Positions 8,718 to 17,383 of a stretch of 48,971 bases of DNA are shown one piece after another. Below the pieces are notes generated by a model that saw nothing but the letters and a program-made list of their open reading frames with translations, ran no database searches and was not told where the DNA came from. Positions within the stretch are counted from its first letter, which is position 1; the number at the start of each line of letters is the position of its first letter. Source of the DNA: an uncultured Bacteroides sp. (lineage in GTDB: Bacteria > Bacteroidota > Bacteroidia > Bacteroidales > Bacteroidaceae); the NCBI GenBank assembly GCA_949285075.1, contig CASDXF010000020.1, positions 1 through 48,971 on the forward strand. Direction: 5' to 3'. The position numbers were made by a program, and so were the translations under genes.

Positions 8718-9902
8718 ATGAAGAAGATATTACTCGCGGCCGCCATAGGAGCGGCCTCAATGGGCGCCGCCGCGCAGGACGCACCCAAGAACGAGGGGTT
8801 CCGGTTCACCACCGTTAAGGAGAACCCCATCACCTCAGTAAAGAACCAGAACCGGTCGAGCACGTGCTGGAGCTTCTCGGCGTTGGGCTTCATCGAATCC
8901 GAGCTGCTGCGCATGAACAAGGGAGAATACGACCTCTCGGAGATGTTCGTCGTACATAAAACAATGGAAGACCGCGGAGTCAACTATGTGCGCTACCACG
9001 GCGACAGCTCCTTCTCGCCCGGTGGAAGCTTCTACGATATCCTCTACTGTATGGATCGTTATGGACTCGTGCCGCAGGAGGTCATGCCGGGTATCATGTA
9101 CGGCGACTCCCTGCCGGTGCACAACGAGCTTGACGCAGTGGCCGGTGCTTACGTCAACGCTATCGCTAAGGGCGGGTTCAGCAAGCTGACCCCCGTATGG
9201 AAGCAAGGACTCAGCGCCATCTACGATACTTACCTCGGCGCCTGCCCCGAGAAGTTCACCTATAAGGGGAAGGAATATACCCCGCGCTCGTTCGTGGAAG
9301 AGCTCGGGCTTAAAGCTGACGACTACGTGTCGCTTACCTCGTACACGCACCACCCCTTCTACACCCAGTTCGCTATCGAGATTCAGGACAACTGGCGCAA
9401 CGGCCTGTCGTATAACCTCCCCATCGACGAGCTGATGGCCGTCATGGACAACGCCGTCCGCAAGGGCTATACTATAGCGTGGGGAAGCGACGTTAGCGAA
9501 CAAGGGTTCACCCGCGACGGTATCGCCGTCATGCCCGATGCCGCGAAGGGAGCCGAGTTGACCGGATCGGACATGGCCCGTTGGACTGGACTCACCGCTG
9601 AGGACAAGCGGCGCGAGCTGACCTCGAAGCCCCTGCCCGAGATGACCATCACGCAGGAGATGCGTCAAGAGGCTTTTGATAACTGGCAGACCACCGACGA
9701 CCACGGAATGCAGATATACGGCATAGCCAAAGACCAGAATGGAAAGGAATACTTCATGGTCAAGAACTCGTGGGGCGCCGCCGGAAAGTATAAGGGCATC
9801 TGGTACGCCTCGAAAGCCTTCGTCACCTACAAGACGATGAACATCGTGGTCCACAAGGACGCACTTCCGAAGGACATCGCCAAGAAGTTGGGCATAAAGT
9901 AA
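8718..9902 (+). CDS. periplasmic C1B cysteine peptidase (aminopeptidase C / bleomycin hydrolase family)
   Basis: A papain-fold aminopeptidase that removes N-terminal residues from peptides. The 394-residue protein begins with a signal peptide (MKKILLAAAIGAASMGAAAQ), so it is exported, unlike the cytoplasmic PepC of other bacteria. The catalytic set is present: oxyanion Gln44 and nucleophile Cys50 in VKNQNRSSTCWSF, His329 in DDHGMQIYG and Asn350 in VKNSWG. A terminator follows at 9937-9980, so the gene is monocistronic. Base composition switches sharply to GC-rich at its start compared with the preceding gene. Confidence 0.93.
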   Translation: MKKILLAAAIGAASMGAAAQDAPKNEGFRFTTVKENPITSVKNQNRSSTCWSFSALGFIESELLRMNKGEYDLSEMFVVHKTMEDRGVNYVRYHGDSSFSPGGSFYDILYCMDRYGLVPQEVMPGIMYGDSLPVHNELDAVAGAYVNAIAKGGFSKLTPVWKQGLSAIYDTYLGACPEKFTYKGKEYTPRSFVEELGLKADDYVSLTSYTHHPFYTQFAIEIQDNWRNGLSYNLPIDELMAVMDNAVRKGYTIAWGSDVSEQGFTRDGIAVMPDAAKGAELTGSDMARWTGLTAEDKRRELTSKPLPEMTITQEMRQEAFDNWQTTDDHGMQIYGIAKDQNGKEYFMVKNSWGAAGKYKGIWYASKAFVTYKTMNIVVHKDALPKDIAKKLGIK

Positions 9903-9936
9903 AAGCGCAGAAGCCATATTCGCTTCATATATCGAG

Positions 9937-9980
9937 GACGGTCCCTCTCTCCGCACGGAAGAGGGGCCGTCTCTCTTTTT
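9937..9980 (+). terminator. intrinsic terminator after the C1B peptidase
   Basis: GACGGTCCCTCT pairs with AGAGGGGCCGTC around a short loop (one wobble), followed by a T-rich tail ending TTTTT at 9976-9980. Confidence 0.8.
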
Positions 9981-10024
9981 CCCCGGCAAATTCCTACTGT
10001 TCAACATATTTTTAGAGTGCGTTT

Positions 10025-10055
10025 CTTGCCGGAACCAAGTGTTTGAGTAAATTTG
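10025..10055 (+). promoter_or_regulatory. promoter of the etf operon
   Basis: TTG (10026-10028), 19 bp, then TAAATTTG (10048-10055), a full Bacteroidota promoter match, with the etfB ATG 53 bp downstream. Confidence 0.65.
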
Positions 10056-10108
10056 CACCGTTTAACGAACAACACTAAAGTAGTAATTACTAATACATAA
10101 TTAGAAGC

Positions 10109-10981
10109 ATGAGTTTAAAAATCGTAGTAATGGCTAAGCAAGTTCCCGACACGCGCAATGTCGGGAAAGACGCTATGAAAGCCGACGGTACAATCAACCG
10201 TGCGGCGCTTCCCGCCATCTTCAACCCCGAAGACCTGAACGCTCTGGAGCAGGCCCTCCGGCTGAAAGATGCGCATCCGGGCTCCACTGTCACCGTACTC
10301 ACTATGGGTCCGGGACGGGCGGCCGACATCATTCGTGAAGGACTTTACCGCGGGGCGGACAACGGCTATCTGCTGACCGACCGGGCTTTCGCCGGGGCGG
10401 ACACACTGGCCACGTCGTACGTGTTGGCTATGGCTATCCGCAAGATAGGCGAGTATGACATCATCATCGGCGGACGGCAAGCCATCGACGGAGACACTGC
10501 GCAGGTAGGCCCCCAAGTAGCGGAGAAGTTAGGGCTGACACAGATTACCTACGCCGAGGAGATACTCGAGGTGGGCGAAGGAAGAATCAAGGTAAAGCGC
10601 CATATCGACGGCGGAGTGGAGACTGTGGAAGGCCCGCTGCCCATCGTCATCACCGTAAACGGGTCGGCGGCTCCCTGCCGTCCGCGCAACGCAAAGTTAG
10701 TGCAGAAGTACAAACACGCCAAGACGGTGACCGAGAAGCAGCAAGGCAATCTGGACTACACCGACCTTTATGACAAGCGCGACTACCTGAACCTGACGGA
10801 ATGGAGCGTGGCCGACGTGAACGGCGATCTCACGCAATGCGGACTCGCCGGCTCACCCACAAAGGTGAAGGCCATACAGAACATCGTGTTCAAGGCGAAG
10901 GAGAGCAAGACTATCAGCGGAAGCGACCGTGAAGTGGAAGATCTGATAGTCGAACTGTTAGCTAATCATACCATCGGATAA
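10109..10981 (+). CDS. etfB: electron transfer flavoprotein subunit beta
   Basis: This is the small ETF subunit, which pairs with EtfA to shuttle electrons from acyl-CoA dehydrogenases. The 290-residue protein carries the family N-terminus (MSLKIVVMAKQVPDTRNV), the FNPEDLNALEQALRLKD segment, the LTMGPGRA loop, a DLIIGGRQAIDGDTAQVGP-like nucleotide-binding motif (here IIIGGRQAIDGDTAQVGPQ) and the TVNGSAAPCRPRNAK region. It is about 25-30 residues longer than the classical 260-residue subunit, as in anaerobes. It is the first gene of a four-gene operon, 17 bp before etfA. Confidence 0.96.
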   Translation: MSLKIVVMAKQVPDTRNVGKDAMKADGTINRAALPAIFNPEDLNALEQALRLKDAHPGSTVTVLTMGPGRAADIIREGLYRGADNGYLLTDRAFAGADTLATSYVLAMAIRKIGEYDIIIGGRQAIDGDTAQVGPQVAEKLGLTQITYAEEILEVGEGRIKVKRHIDGGVETVEGPLPIVITVNGSAAPCRPRNAKLVQKYKHAKTVTEKQQGNLDYTDLYDKRDYLNLTEWSVADVNGDLTQCGLAGSPTKVKAIQNIVFKAKESKTISGSDREVEDLIVELLANHTIG

Positions 10982-10998
10982 GGAAACAAGAAAACATT

Positions 10999-12018
10999 AT
11001 GAACAACTTATTTGTATACTGCGAAATAGAAGAAGGAGTCGTAGCTGACGTTAGCCTCGAACTCCTGACCAAAGGCCGCTCACTGGCCAATCAGTTGGGA
11101 TGCCAGCTTGAGGCGGTAGTGGCCGGAACAAACCTCAAGGACATCGAAAGTCAAGTGCTCCCCTACGGAGTGGACAAGCTGCACGTGTTCGATGCGGAGG
11201 GCTTGTATCCCTACACGTCACTCCCGCATACCTCCATCCTCGTGAATCTGTTCAAGCAAGAGAAGCCGCAAATCTGTTTGATGGGCGCTACCGTTATCGG
11301 CCGCGACCTCGGTCCTCGTGTCTCCTCGGCACTGACTAGCGGACTGACGGCCGATTGTACCTCGCTCGAAATAGGCGACCACGAAGACAAAAAGGCGGGC
11401 AAGGTATATCAGAATCTGCTCTACCAGATTCGTCCCGCGTTCGGAGGAAACATCGTGGCTACCATCGTCAATCCCGAGCATCGTCCGCAGATGGCCACCG
11501 TACGCGAAGGCGTGATGAAGAAGGCCATCCTCTCACCCGACTATAAGGGAGAAGTGATTCGCCACAACGTAAACGAGTTTGTCTCCGATACGGACTACGT
11601 GGTGAAGGTCATCGAGCGTCACGTGGAGAAGGCGAAGAATAACCTGAAAGGAGCCCCCATTATCGTGGCCGGAGGTTACGGTGTAGGCTCGAAGGAGAAC
11701 TTCGATCTGCTGTTCGACCTCGCTAAAGAGTTGCACGCTGAGGTAGGAGCCAGTCGTGCGGCTGTAGATGCCGGGTTCATCGAACATGACCGTCAAATAG
11801 GACAGACCGGTGTAACCGTACGTCCCAAGCTCTACATCGCCTGCGGCATCTCGGGACAGATACAGCACATCGCCGGTATGCAGGAGAGCGGCATCATCAT
11901 CTCCATCAACAGCGACCCCGACGCTCCCATCAACTCGATAGCCGACTACGTTATCAACGGAACCATCGAGGAGGTCGTACCGAAGATGATTAAGTACTAT
12001 AAGCAAAATTCAAAGTAA
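10999..12018 (+). CDS. etfA: electron transfer flavoprotein subunit alpha
   Basis: The FAD-binding ETF subunit and partner of EtfB. Of its 339 residues the N-terminal half holds the adenine-nucleotide-hydrolase-like domain. The C-terminal FAD domain shows IIVAGGYGVGSKENFDLL, GASRAAVDAGFI, IGQTGVTVRPKLYIACGISG and IQHIAGMQESGIIISINSDPDAPI, with the Arg, Ser/Thr, Gln and His positions typical of ETF-alpha flavin binding. The next gene starts 17 bp downstream, so translation is probably closely linked across the operon. Confidence 0.96.
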   Translation: MNNLFVYCEIEEGVVADVSLELLTKGRSLANQLGCQLEAVVAGTNLKDIESQVLPYGVDKLHVFDAEGLYPYTSLPHTSILVNLFKQEKPQICLMGATVIGRDLGPRVSSALTSGLTADCTSLEIGDHEDKKAGKVYQNLLYQIRPAFGGNIVATIVNPEHRPQMATVREGVMKKAILSPDYKGEVIRHNVNEFVSDTDYVVKVIERHVEKAKNNLKGAPIIVAGGYGVGSKENFDLLFDLAKELHAEVGASRAAVDAGFIEHDRQIGQTGVTVRPKLYIACGISGQIQHIAGMQESGIIISINSDPDAPINSIADYVINGTIEEVVPKMIKYYKQNSK

Positions 12019-12035
12019 CACTAAAACAAGATAAC

Positions 12036-12740
12036 ATGAAGAGAGTAATCATAGCGTTGGCCGCCGCACTGTTTACGGCCCACCCCTTGCTTGCGCAAGA
12101 CACGTTGTACGTCTATACGGACACCATCTATGTGAATAAGGCCGCTGAACCCGTAGACAAGGATAAGGCGGTGGAACGCGCTATCGTTACTCGGATAGGA
12201 AACAATACGAAAGTCAAGTATTACACACTGGACGGAACCCCTACACGGGTAGAGAACTACTCTATCTACACCGAACTTCATCAGGTGAGAAACGGCGCAC
12301 TGCTGCAATTCTATCCAAATGGGAAAATACGCAGGAAAGAGATATATAAGGCTAACGAATGCGTAAGCGGTGAACTTTGGGCGGAAGATGGAAGCGCACT
12401 TCCTTTCTCAGCACCCTATTTTGAGGCTCCTGAGTATCCGAACGGAATCATGGATTTCGCTAACAAATGCGCAAAATGCCTTTCACGAGAAATACAGAAT
12501 AGGAATATACGTCACGAAGGCGAAAGCGTGCAGGGAAGAGTTCTGCTACAATCTACCGTTAATGCGGAAGGGCGCATTGAAGACATCAAGGTTATTGAGT
12601 CCATGCACCCGTTGCTAGACGAGGCATCCACAGAAGCTCTACGAAAAGCTGTCAAAAAAGAAACGCTTATTCCCGCAAAGATAGAGGGGACTCCCGTAGA
12701 CTATAAGATGATTACACCTATCAGCTTCAAGTTTAATTAG
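12036..12740 (+). CDS. secreted TonB C-terminal-domain protein inserted in the etf operon
   Basis: A 234-residue protein with a signal peptide (MKRVIIALAAALFTAHPLLAQ). Residues ~60-120 look like MORN/YwqK-type repeats (LLQFYPNGKIRRKEIY, ELWAEDGS). Residues ~150-234 form a TonB C-terminal domain (GRVLLQSTVNAEGRIEDIKV...LIPAKIEGTPVDYKMITPISFKF). There is no N-terminal transmembrane anchor other than the signal peptide and no Pro-rich linker, so it is not a classic energy transducer. It sits between etfA and the acyl-CoA dehydrogenase with 17-bp gaps on both sides. That position is odd, since the flanking genes encode a cytoplasmic electron-transfer pathway. Its function is unknown. Confidence 0.8.
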   Translation: MKRVIIALAAALFTAHPLLAQDTLYVYTDTIYVNKAAEPVDKDKAVERAIVTRIGNNTKVKYYTLDGTPTRVENYSIYTELHQVRNGALLQFYPNGKIRRKEIYKANECVSGELWAEDGSALPFSAPYFEAPEYPNGIMDFANKCAKCLSREIQNRNIRHEGESVQGRVLLQSTVNAEGRIEDIKVIESMHPLLDEASTEALRKAVKKETLIPAKIEGTPVDYKMITPISFKFN

Positions 12741-12757
12741 AAAACAAAACAACTCAA

Positions 12758-14464
12758 ATGGCTAACTTTTATACAGACATACCGGAACTCAAGTATCACT
12801 TGAACAATCCGATGATGAAGCGCATCTGTGAACTTAAAGAGCGCAACTACAGAGACAAAGACGAGTTTGACTATGCCCCGATTGACTTCGAGGACGCTAT
12901 TGACTCTTACGATAAAGTGTTAGAGATAACCGGTGAGATTACGGCGGAAGTTATCGCGGCCAACGCCGAGAGCGTGGACGAGGAAGGCCCTCACTGCGCT
13001 AACGGTCGTGTGGAATACGCTGCAGGAACAAAGCAGAACCTCGACGCTATGGTAAAGGCCGGGCTGAACGGTATGACTATGCCTCGCCGATTCGGAGGAC
13101 TGAACTTTCCGATTACTCCGTACACGATGTGCGCCGAGATTGTAGCGGCCGCTGACGCCGGATTCGGTAACATTTGGTCATTGCAAGACTGTATCGAAAC
13201 GCTGTACGAGTTCGGTAACGAGGACCAACACAACCGGTTCATCCCCCGCATTTGCAAAGGCGAAACCATGTCTATGGACTTGACCGAGCCGGATGCGGGC
13301 TCCGACCTTCAGTCCGTTATGCTGAAAGCCACTTACAGCGAGAAGGACGGTTGTTGGTTGCTGAACGGGGTAAAGCGTTTTATCACGAACGGAGACTCGG
13401 ACATACATCTCGTTTTGGCTCGCTCGGAAGAGGGAACGAAAGATGGCCGAGGCTTGTCCATGTTCATCTACGACAAGCGTCAAGGAGGCGTAAACGTGCG
13501 CCGCATTGAGAACAAATTGGGTATTCACGGCTCGCCAACCTGTGAATTGGTCTATAAGAATGCAAAAGCTGAACTCTGCGGCGAACGCAAGTTGGGCCTA
13601 ATTAAATACGTTATGGCACTGATGAACGGCGCACGTTTAGGTATCGCCGCACAATCGGTAGGTTTGAGCCAAGCCGCATACAACGAAGGATTGGCCTACG
13701 CTAAAGACCGTAAGCAGTTCGGAAAGGCCATCATTGATTTCCCCGCCGTATATGACATGTTGGCCATTATGAAGGCAAAATTGGATGCCGGACGTGCGCT
13801 GCTCTATCAAACGGCACGCTACGTGGACATCTATAAGGCATTGGACGATATCGCCCGTGAACGTAAGCTGACTCCGGAAGAACGTCAGGAACAAAAGAAA
13901 TACGCTAAGTTGGCCGACAGCTTCACTCCATTAGCAAAAGGCATGAATTCGGAATATGCCAATCAAAACGCTTATGACTGTATCCAGATTCACGGAGGCT
14001 CAGGATTTATGATGGAGTACGCTTGTCAGCGCATCTACCGTGACGCTCGTATTACCAGTATATACGAAGGTACGACACAATTGCAGACGGTGGCCGCTAT
14101 CCGTTACGTGACAAACGGTTCTTACCTGAACGTTATCCGGGAATTCGAAAACGTGGCCTGCGCACCGGAGATGGAACCGCTGATGTCTCGACTGAAAAAG
14201 ATGGCGGACAAGTTCGAGAGCGCTACCACTACCGTAAAGGTGGCGCAAGACCAAGACCTGCTCGACTTCACTGCCCGCCGACTAATGGAAATGGCTGCGG
14301 ATTGTATCATGTGCCATCTGCTCATTCAAGATGCAAGCAAGGCTCCCGAGATGTTTGCTAACTCCGCTCACGTCTATCTGAACTATGCGGAAGCTGAAGT
14401 AGAGAAACACGCAAACTTTATCCAAAACTTCAATAAGGACGAATTGGCTTTCTATAAAAAGTAA
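12758..14464 (+). CDS. acyl-CoA dehydrogenase with C-terminal extension
   Basis: An FAD enzyme that oxidises an acyl-CoA to the enoyl-CoA and hands electrons to the EtfAB encoded just upstream. The 568-residue protein is longer than the 380-residue short-chain enzymes. Visible motifs are MTEPDAGSD-like (here DLTEPDAGSDLQSVMLKA), WLLNGVKRFITNGD, FGKAIIDFPAVYDMLA, GGSGFMMEYACQRIYRDARI and SIYEGTTQLQ, whose Glu is the expected catalytic base. The C-terminal ~110 residues form an additional helical domain (about 450-568). The substrate is not evident. It is the last gene of the etf operon. Confidence 0.94.
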   Translation: MANFYTDIPELKYHLNNPMMKRICELKERNYRDKDEFDYAPIDFEDAIDSYDKVLEITGEITAEVIAANAESVDEEGPHCANGRVEYAAGTKQNLDAMVKAGLNGMTMPRRFGGLNFPITPYTMCAEIVAAADAGFGNIWSLQDCIETLYEFGNEDQHNRFIPRICKGETMSMDLTEPDAGSDLQSVMLKATYSEKDGCWLLNGVKRFITNGDSDIHLVLARSEEGTKDGRGLSMFIYDKRQGGVNVRRIENKLGIHGSPTCELVYKNAKAELCGERKLGLIKYVMALMNGARLGIAAQSVGLSQAAYNEGLAYAKDRKQFGKAIIDFPAVYDMLAIMKAKLDAGRALLYQTARYVDIYKALDDIARERKLTPEERQEQKKYAKLADSFTPLAKGMNSEYANQNAYDCIQIHGGSGFMMEYACQRIYRDARITSIYEGTTQLQTVAAIRYVTNGSYLNVIREFENVACAPEMEPLMSRLKKMADKFESATTTVKVAQDQDLLDFTARRLMEMAADCIMCHLLIQDASKAPEMFANSAHVYLNYAEAEVEKHANFIQNFNKDELAFYKK

Positions 14465-14600
14465 CGGAGAGAAAGCTTATCCCGAACTCACGTATACTAT
14501 ATATGTAATATGGTTAAAAAGACTTACAAAAACGCTCGATTTTACCCTATTTGAAGTCGAATTGTAACTATTTGATAATCAATATCCATTAAGTAGGCAA

Positions 14601-14689
14601 AAATTCCCTGCGCAGAGAATTTAAATTGTCTGCGCAGGGAATTTGAAAAGTCTACGCAGAGAATTTTAATTCTCTACGTAGGGAATTTC
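14601..14689. repeat. array of four palindromes at an exact 22-bp period
   Basis: Four 8-bp palindromic or near-palindromic cores (CTGCGCAG, CTGCGCAG, CTACGCAG, CTACGTAG) are centred at 14611.5, 14633.5, 14655.5 and 14677.5. The spacers are AT-rich (AGAATTTAAATTGT, GGAATTTGAAAAGT, AGAATTTTAATTCT); the first and third are themselves palindromic, so a second set of dyads sits 11 bp out of phase. No further unit occurs on either side. The array lies in the convergent gap between the acyl-CoA dehydrogenase and MATE genes. Confidence 0.85.
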
Positions 14690-14730
14690 TCTTAGGTAAG
14701 AAAATAATTTACAGCCTGTGCGTATTTCTT

Positions 14731-16041
14731 TCAGTCGCGAAGCTCGGCGATTCGCTTGCGCAACAGCGTCTGCACCGCGCCGCGTACGAAGAGATACGAA
14801 ATGAACGCTAACCAAAGGGCGTGATTGCCTAAGTGGGCGCGCAGGCCGAGGTGGAGCGTGAAGAAACAGATGGAGGCAATCAGCATGGAGAGCAGCATCT
14901 GCCGGGTGGCGGTGAGGCCCACGAACACGCCGTCCCACAGGAAGGCCGCGAATCCCGCTAAGGGAATGGCCAGCGCCCAGTAGAAGTATTGGCCCGAGGC
15001 CGCTACCACGTCGGCGTCGTCCGTAAGCAGGCTCAGGAAGCCCTCGCCTCCCGTCAGGTAGAGCAGCGTGAAGAACGCGGCTATCCCGCCTCCCCACGCG
15101 AAGAGCGCGCGCACCGTCCGCCTCAGCGCCGCGAGGTCTTTGGCCCCCGCATAGCGCCCCGTCAGCGCCTCGCCCGCATAGGCGAAACCGTCCATGACGT
15201 AGGAGAAGAGCGTGAAAAGCTGCATCAGCAGCGTGTTTACGGCCAGCGTCACCTCGCCCTGCGCGGCGCCGGTGGAGGTGAAGTACATGGTGACGAAGAC
15301 GAGACATAGCGTGCGCAGGAAAATGTCACGGTTCACGGCGAAGAACCTGCGCATGGCGCTTCTCTGCCATACGCCGCGCCACGACACGGGCCGCCGTCCG
15401 CGTCTGTAATGGCGGGCGTACAGAAGGACGGCCATCAGCAGTCCGGCGTACTGCGCCGTAACCGTTCCCGCCGCGATTCCGCTCACTTTCAGGCCGAGGC
15501 CGTAGACCAGCGCGACGCTCACGCCGATGTTCACCACGTTCTGCGCTATGGCGATGAACATGGGGAAGCGGGAGTTCTGCATTCCGATGAACCATCCGGC
15601 GAATCCGTATAGCCCAAGCGTGGCGGGAGCCCCCCAGATGCAGATGCGGAAGTAGAGCGAGGCGGACTCCCTTACTTCGGGCGTGGCGTGTATCAGGGCG
15701 AATGCGACTTGGTGTATGGGGAATTGGAGCGCGACGAGTCCGAGTCCGAGCGCGGCGCCGATGCCTACCGAGCGCGTCAGCAGCCGGGTCACCTCCTCCG
15801 CGTCGCCCGCCCCGTAAGCCTGCGAGGTCATTCCGCTCGTTCCCATGCGCAGGAAGCCGAACACCCAGTAGATGACGTTGAACAGCATCCCTCCCACGGC
15901 GATGGCGCCTATATAGGCGGGCGAACCGAGATGGCCCGCTATGCTCACGTCGACCAGTCCCAGCAGCGGCACGGTGATGTTGGAGACGATGGAAGGCGCG
16001 GCGATGCGCAATATTCGCCTGTGTATGGTTTTCGGCCTCAT
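14731..16041 (-). CDS. MATE family efflux transporter (DinF-like)
   Basis: A 436-residue inner-membrane protein with 12 hydrophobic segments, of the MATE multidrug/organic cation exporter family. The N-terminus (RILRIAAPSIVSNITVPLLGLVDVSIAGHLG) and FGFLRMGTSGMTSQAYGAGD match the DinF branch, and the second half repeats the pattern (YVMDGFAYAGEALTGRYAGAKD). It is presumably driven by H+ or Na+; the substrate is unknown. It is the last gene of a minus-strand operon (yraN-birA-metalloprotease-MATE), 21 bp after the protease stop. High GC. Confidence 0.93.
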   Translation of the reverse strand: MRPKTIHRRILRIAAPSIVSNITVPLLGLVDVSIAGHLGSPAYIGAIAVGGMLFNVIYWVFGFLRMGTSGMTSQAYGAGDAEEVTRLLTRSVGIGAALGLGLVALQFPIHQVAFALIHATPEVRESASLYFRICIWGAPATLGLYGFAGWFIGMQNSRFPMFIAIAQNVVNIGVSVALVYGLGLKVSGIAAGTVTAQYAGLLMAVLLYARHYRRGRRPVSWRGVWQRSAMRRFFAVNRDIFLRTLCLVFVTMYFTSTGAAQGEVTLAVNTLLMQLFTLFSYVMDGFAYAGEALTGRYAGAKDLAALRRTVRALFAWGGGIAAFFTLLYLTGGEGFLSLLTDDADVVAASGQYFYWALAIPLAGFAAFLWDGVFVGLTATRQMLLSMLIASICFFTLHLGLRAHLGNHALWLAFISYLFVRGAVQTLLRKRIAELRD

Positions 16042-16062
16042 GCGGTCTCTTCGTCGTTTCTC

Positions 16063-17358
16063 CTATTTCACTACGTGCGGGGTCAGGTCGGCCTTTCCGT
16101 CCGCCGCTGAGCGTCCTCCGCCGCTCTGCGTGAGCTTCGGCCCCGGGATGAGCGGGCTATACATCAGCACATGGCGCACCCTTTCCCGTTGGTCGGACGT
16201 AAACTGGTCGTGGTAGCTGTACGCGTAGTCCAAGATGTTGCGCGAGGTGAACGTCGCCCCGCTCTCGCAGTCGATTCGTTGGGCGAGGACGTTGAACGAC
16301 TCTCCGGAGTTGAACATTCTCCAAGCCTCGTATCCTATCTTGTCGTATGTCGGCGTGTCGTCGCAGTAGTCGCTGTCTACGCAGTCTTGCGTCATGTTTC
16401 CGCTTTCGTCCTCGCTGAACACGTGATGCAGCCCTAAGTAGTGGCCCAGTTCGTGCGCCAGTGTCGCGCAGATGTCGCTGCTCGATGATGAGCTGTATAT
16501 GTACTCGCTGTTGATAGAGACGCAGTAGGGGAAGTTCAGGTTCGACTTAGTGACGAAAGTGTACCGCGTACGCTGCAATCCCTCCAAGTAAGTTTCCCCT
16601 TCGGTAGAGAACGCCATGTGCGAGATGCCTAAGGTGGTGACGCCCGGTTCGGTCTGCTCGAAGGCGTAGAGCATGACGTTTATGTATAGGTTCGGTTCCC
16701 AGATATATTCCGCGTATCGTCCTGAAGATTCCGTCATGAACTCCTCGCAGTTTATCGGGTATTCCCCTTGCCATTGGATGTATTCCACTCCGGGCGTGGC
16801 CAGTTCCTGTCCGTCCGGCCCTATGGTGGCGAGCGTGAAGGTCAGGTTCATGTCCTCGCTCTCCGTTCCCGTCTGCGCTTGGTATAGTAGGTTTACCCTA
16901 TTCAGGATAGTTTCCAGTCTCTCCGGGGCTACGTATTGCGTATTGTCCGTCGGGTCCTGATAGATAACGTGAAAGATGACCGGCAGCGTGTAATGGTACT
17001 CTTCCGCGTTTTGGTCGGAGGCATCCTGTTCTATCTCGATAGTCCGGTAGCTTGTTCCGCTTACTACGGTGACCTGCGCGCTTCTCTTTTCGTTTTCCAC
17101 GTTAGCCACAACGGACAGGGCCAGTTCTTCTCCGTTCTCTCCCTCCTCGTTGTAGGGAATGCACCAGTGCGCCCCGCTGCTTACTCTCCATGTCTCTTCG
17201 CTGCTTACCCTGACTCTGAGTGTCGTTCCTTCGGCCCCTACGCTGAAGCTCGACTCTGAGATTTCCAGCGTCCCGCCTTCCGGCTCGGAATCGGTGCAGC
17301 TTGCGAAGCCCATGATTAGGGCCAATGTCGACGCGATGAATGATAATCTTGCTTTCAT
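16063..17358 (-). CDS. zinc metalloprotease lipoprotein with BACON domain (M43-like)
   Basis: A 431-residue lipoprotein: the signal peptide ends in the lipobox FASC (Cys21), so it is anchored to a membrane, probably the outer one. Residues ~30-112 look like a BACON domain (ISESSFSVGAEGTTLRVRV...WCIPY...TIEIEQDAS), often used to bind carbohydrate or mucin. The catalytic domain carries the metzincin site HELGHYLGLHH (His302, Glu303, His306, His312). Downstream, the expected Met-turn reads NILDYAYS, with Leu where NIMDY is usual. It resembles the Bacteroides zinc-dependent metalloproteinase lipoprotein (BF0631-type) family. It is cotranscribed with birA and a MATE exporter. Confidence 0.88.
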   Translation of the reverse strand: MKARLSFIASTLALIMGFASCTDSEPEGGTLEISESSFSVGAEGTTLRVRVSSEETWRVSSGAHWCIPYNEEGENGEELALSVVANVENEKRSAQVTVVSGTSYRTIEIEQDASDQNAEEYHYTLPVIFHVIYQDPTDNTQYVAPERLETILNRVNLLYQAQTGTESEDMNLTFTLATIGPDGQELATPGVEYIQWQGEYPINCEEFMTESSGRYAEYIWEPNLYINVMLYAFEQTEPGVTTLGISHMAFSTEGETYLEGLQRTRYTFVTKSNLNFPYCVSINSEYIYSSSSSSDICATLAHELGHYLGLHHVFSEDESGNMTQDCVDSDYCDDTPTYDKIGYEAWRMFNSGESFNVLAQRIDCESGATFTSRNILDYAYSYHDQFTSDQRERVRHVLMYSPLIPGPKLTQSGGGRSAADGKADLTPHVVK

Positions 17359-17383
17359 AACCGTGCTCTTCTTATTTGTTTCG

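Noticed and set aside
8835-10058. A 407-codon minus-strand open frame opposite the C1B peptidase
   Set aside because: It is an antisense shadow caused by GC-rich codon usage; the plus strand has signal peptide, full catalytic set and flanking promoter and terminator.
14666-15307. A 213-codon minus-strand frame overlapping the MATE gene end
   Set aside because: Alternative-frame shadow of the MATE transporter; low-complexity Arg/His/Gly-rich translation.
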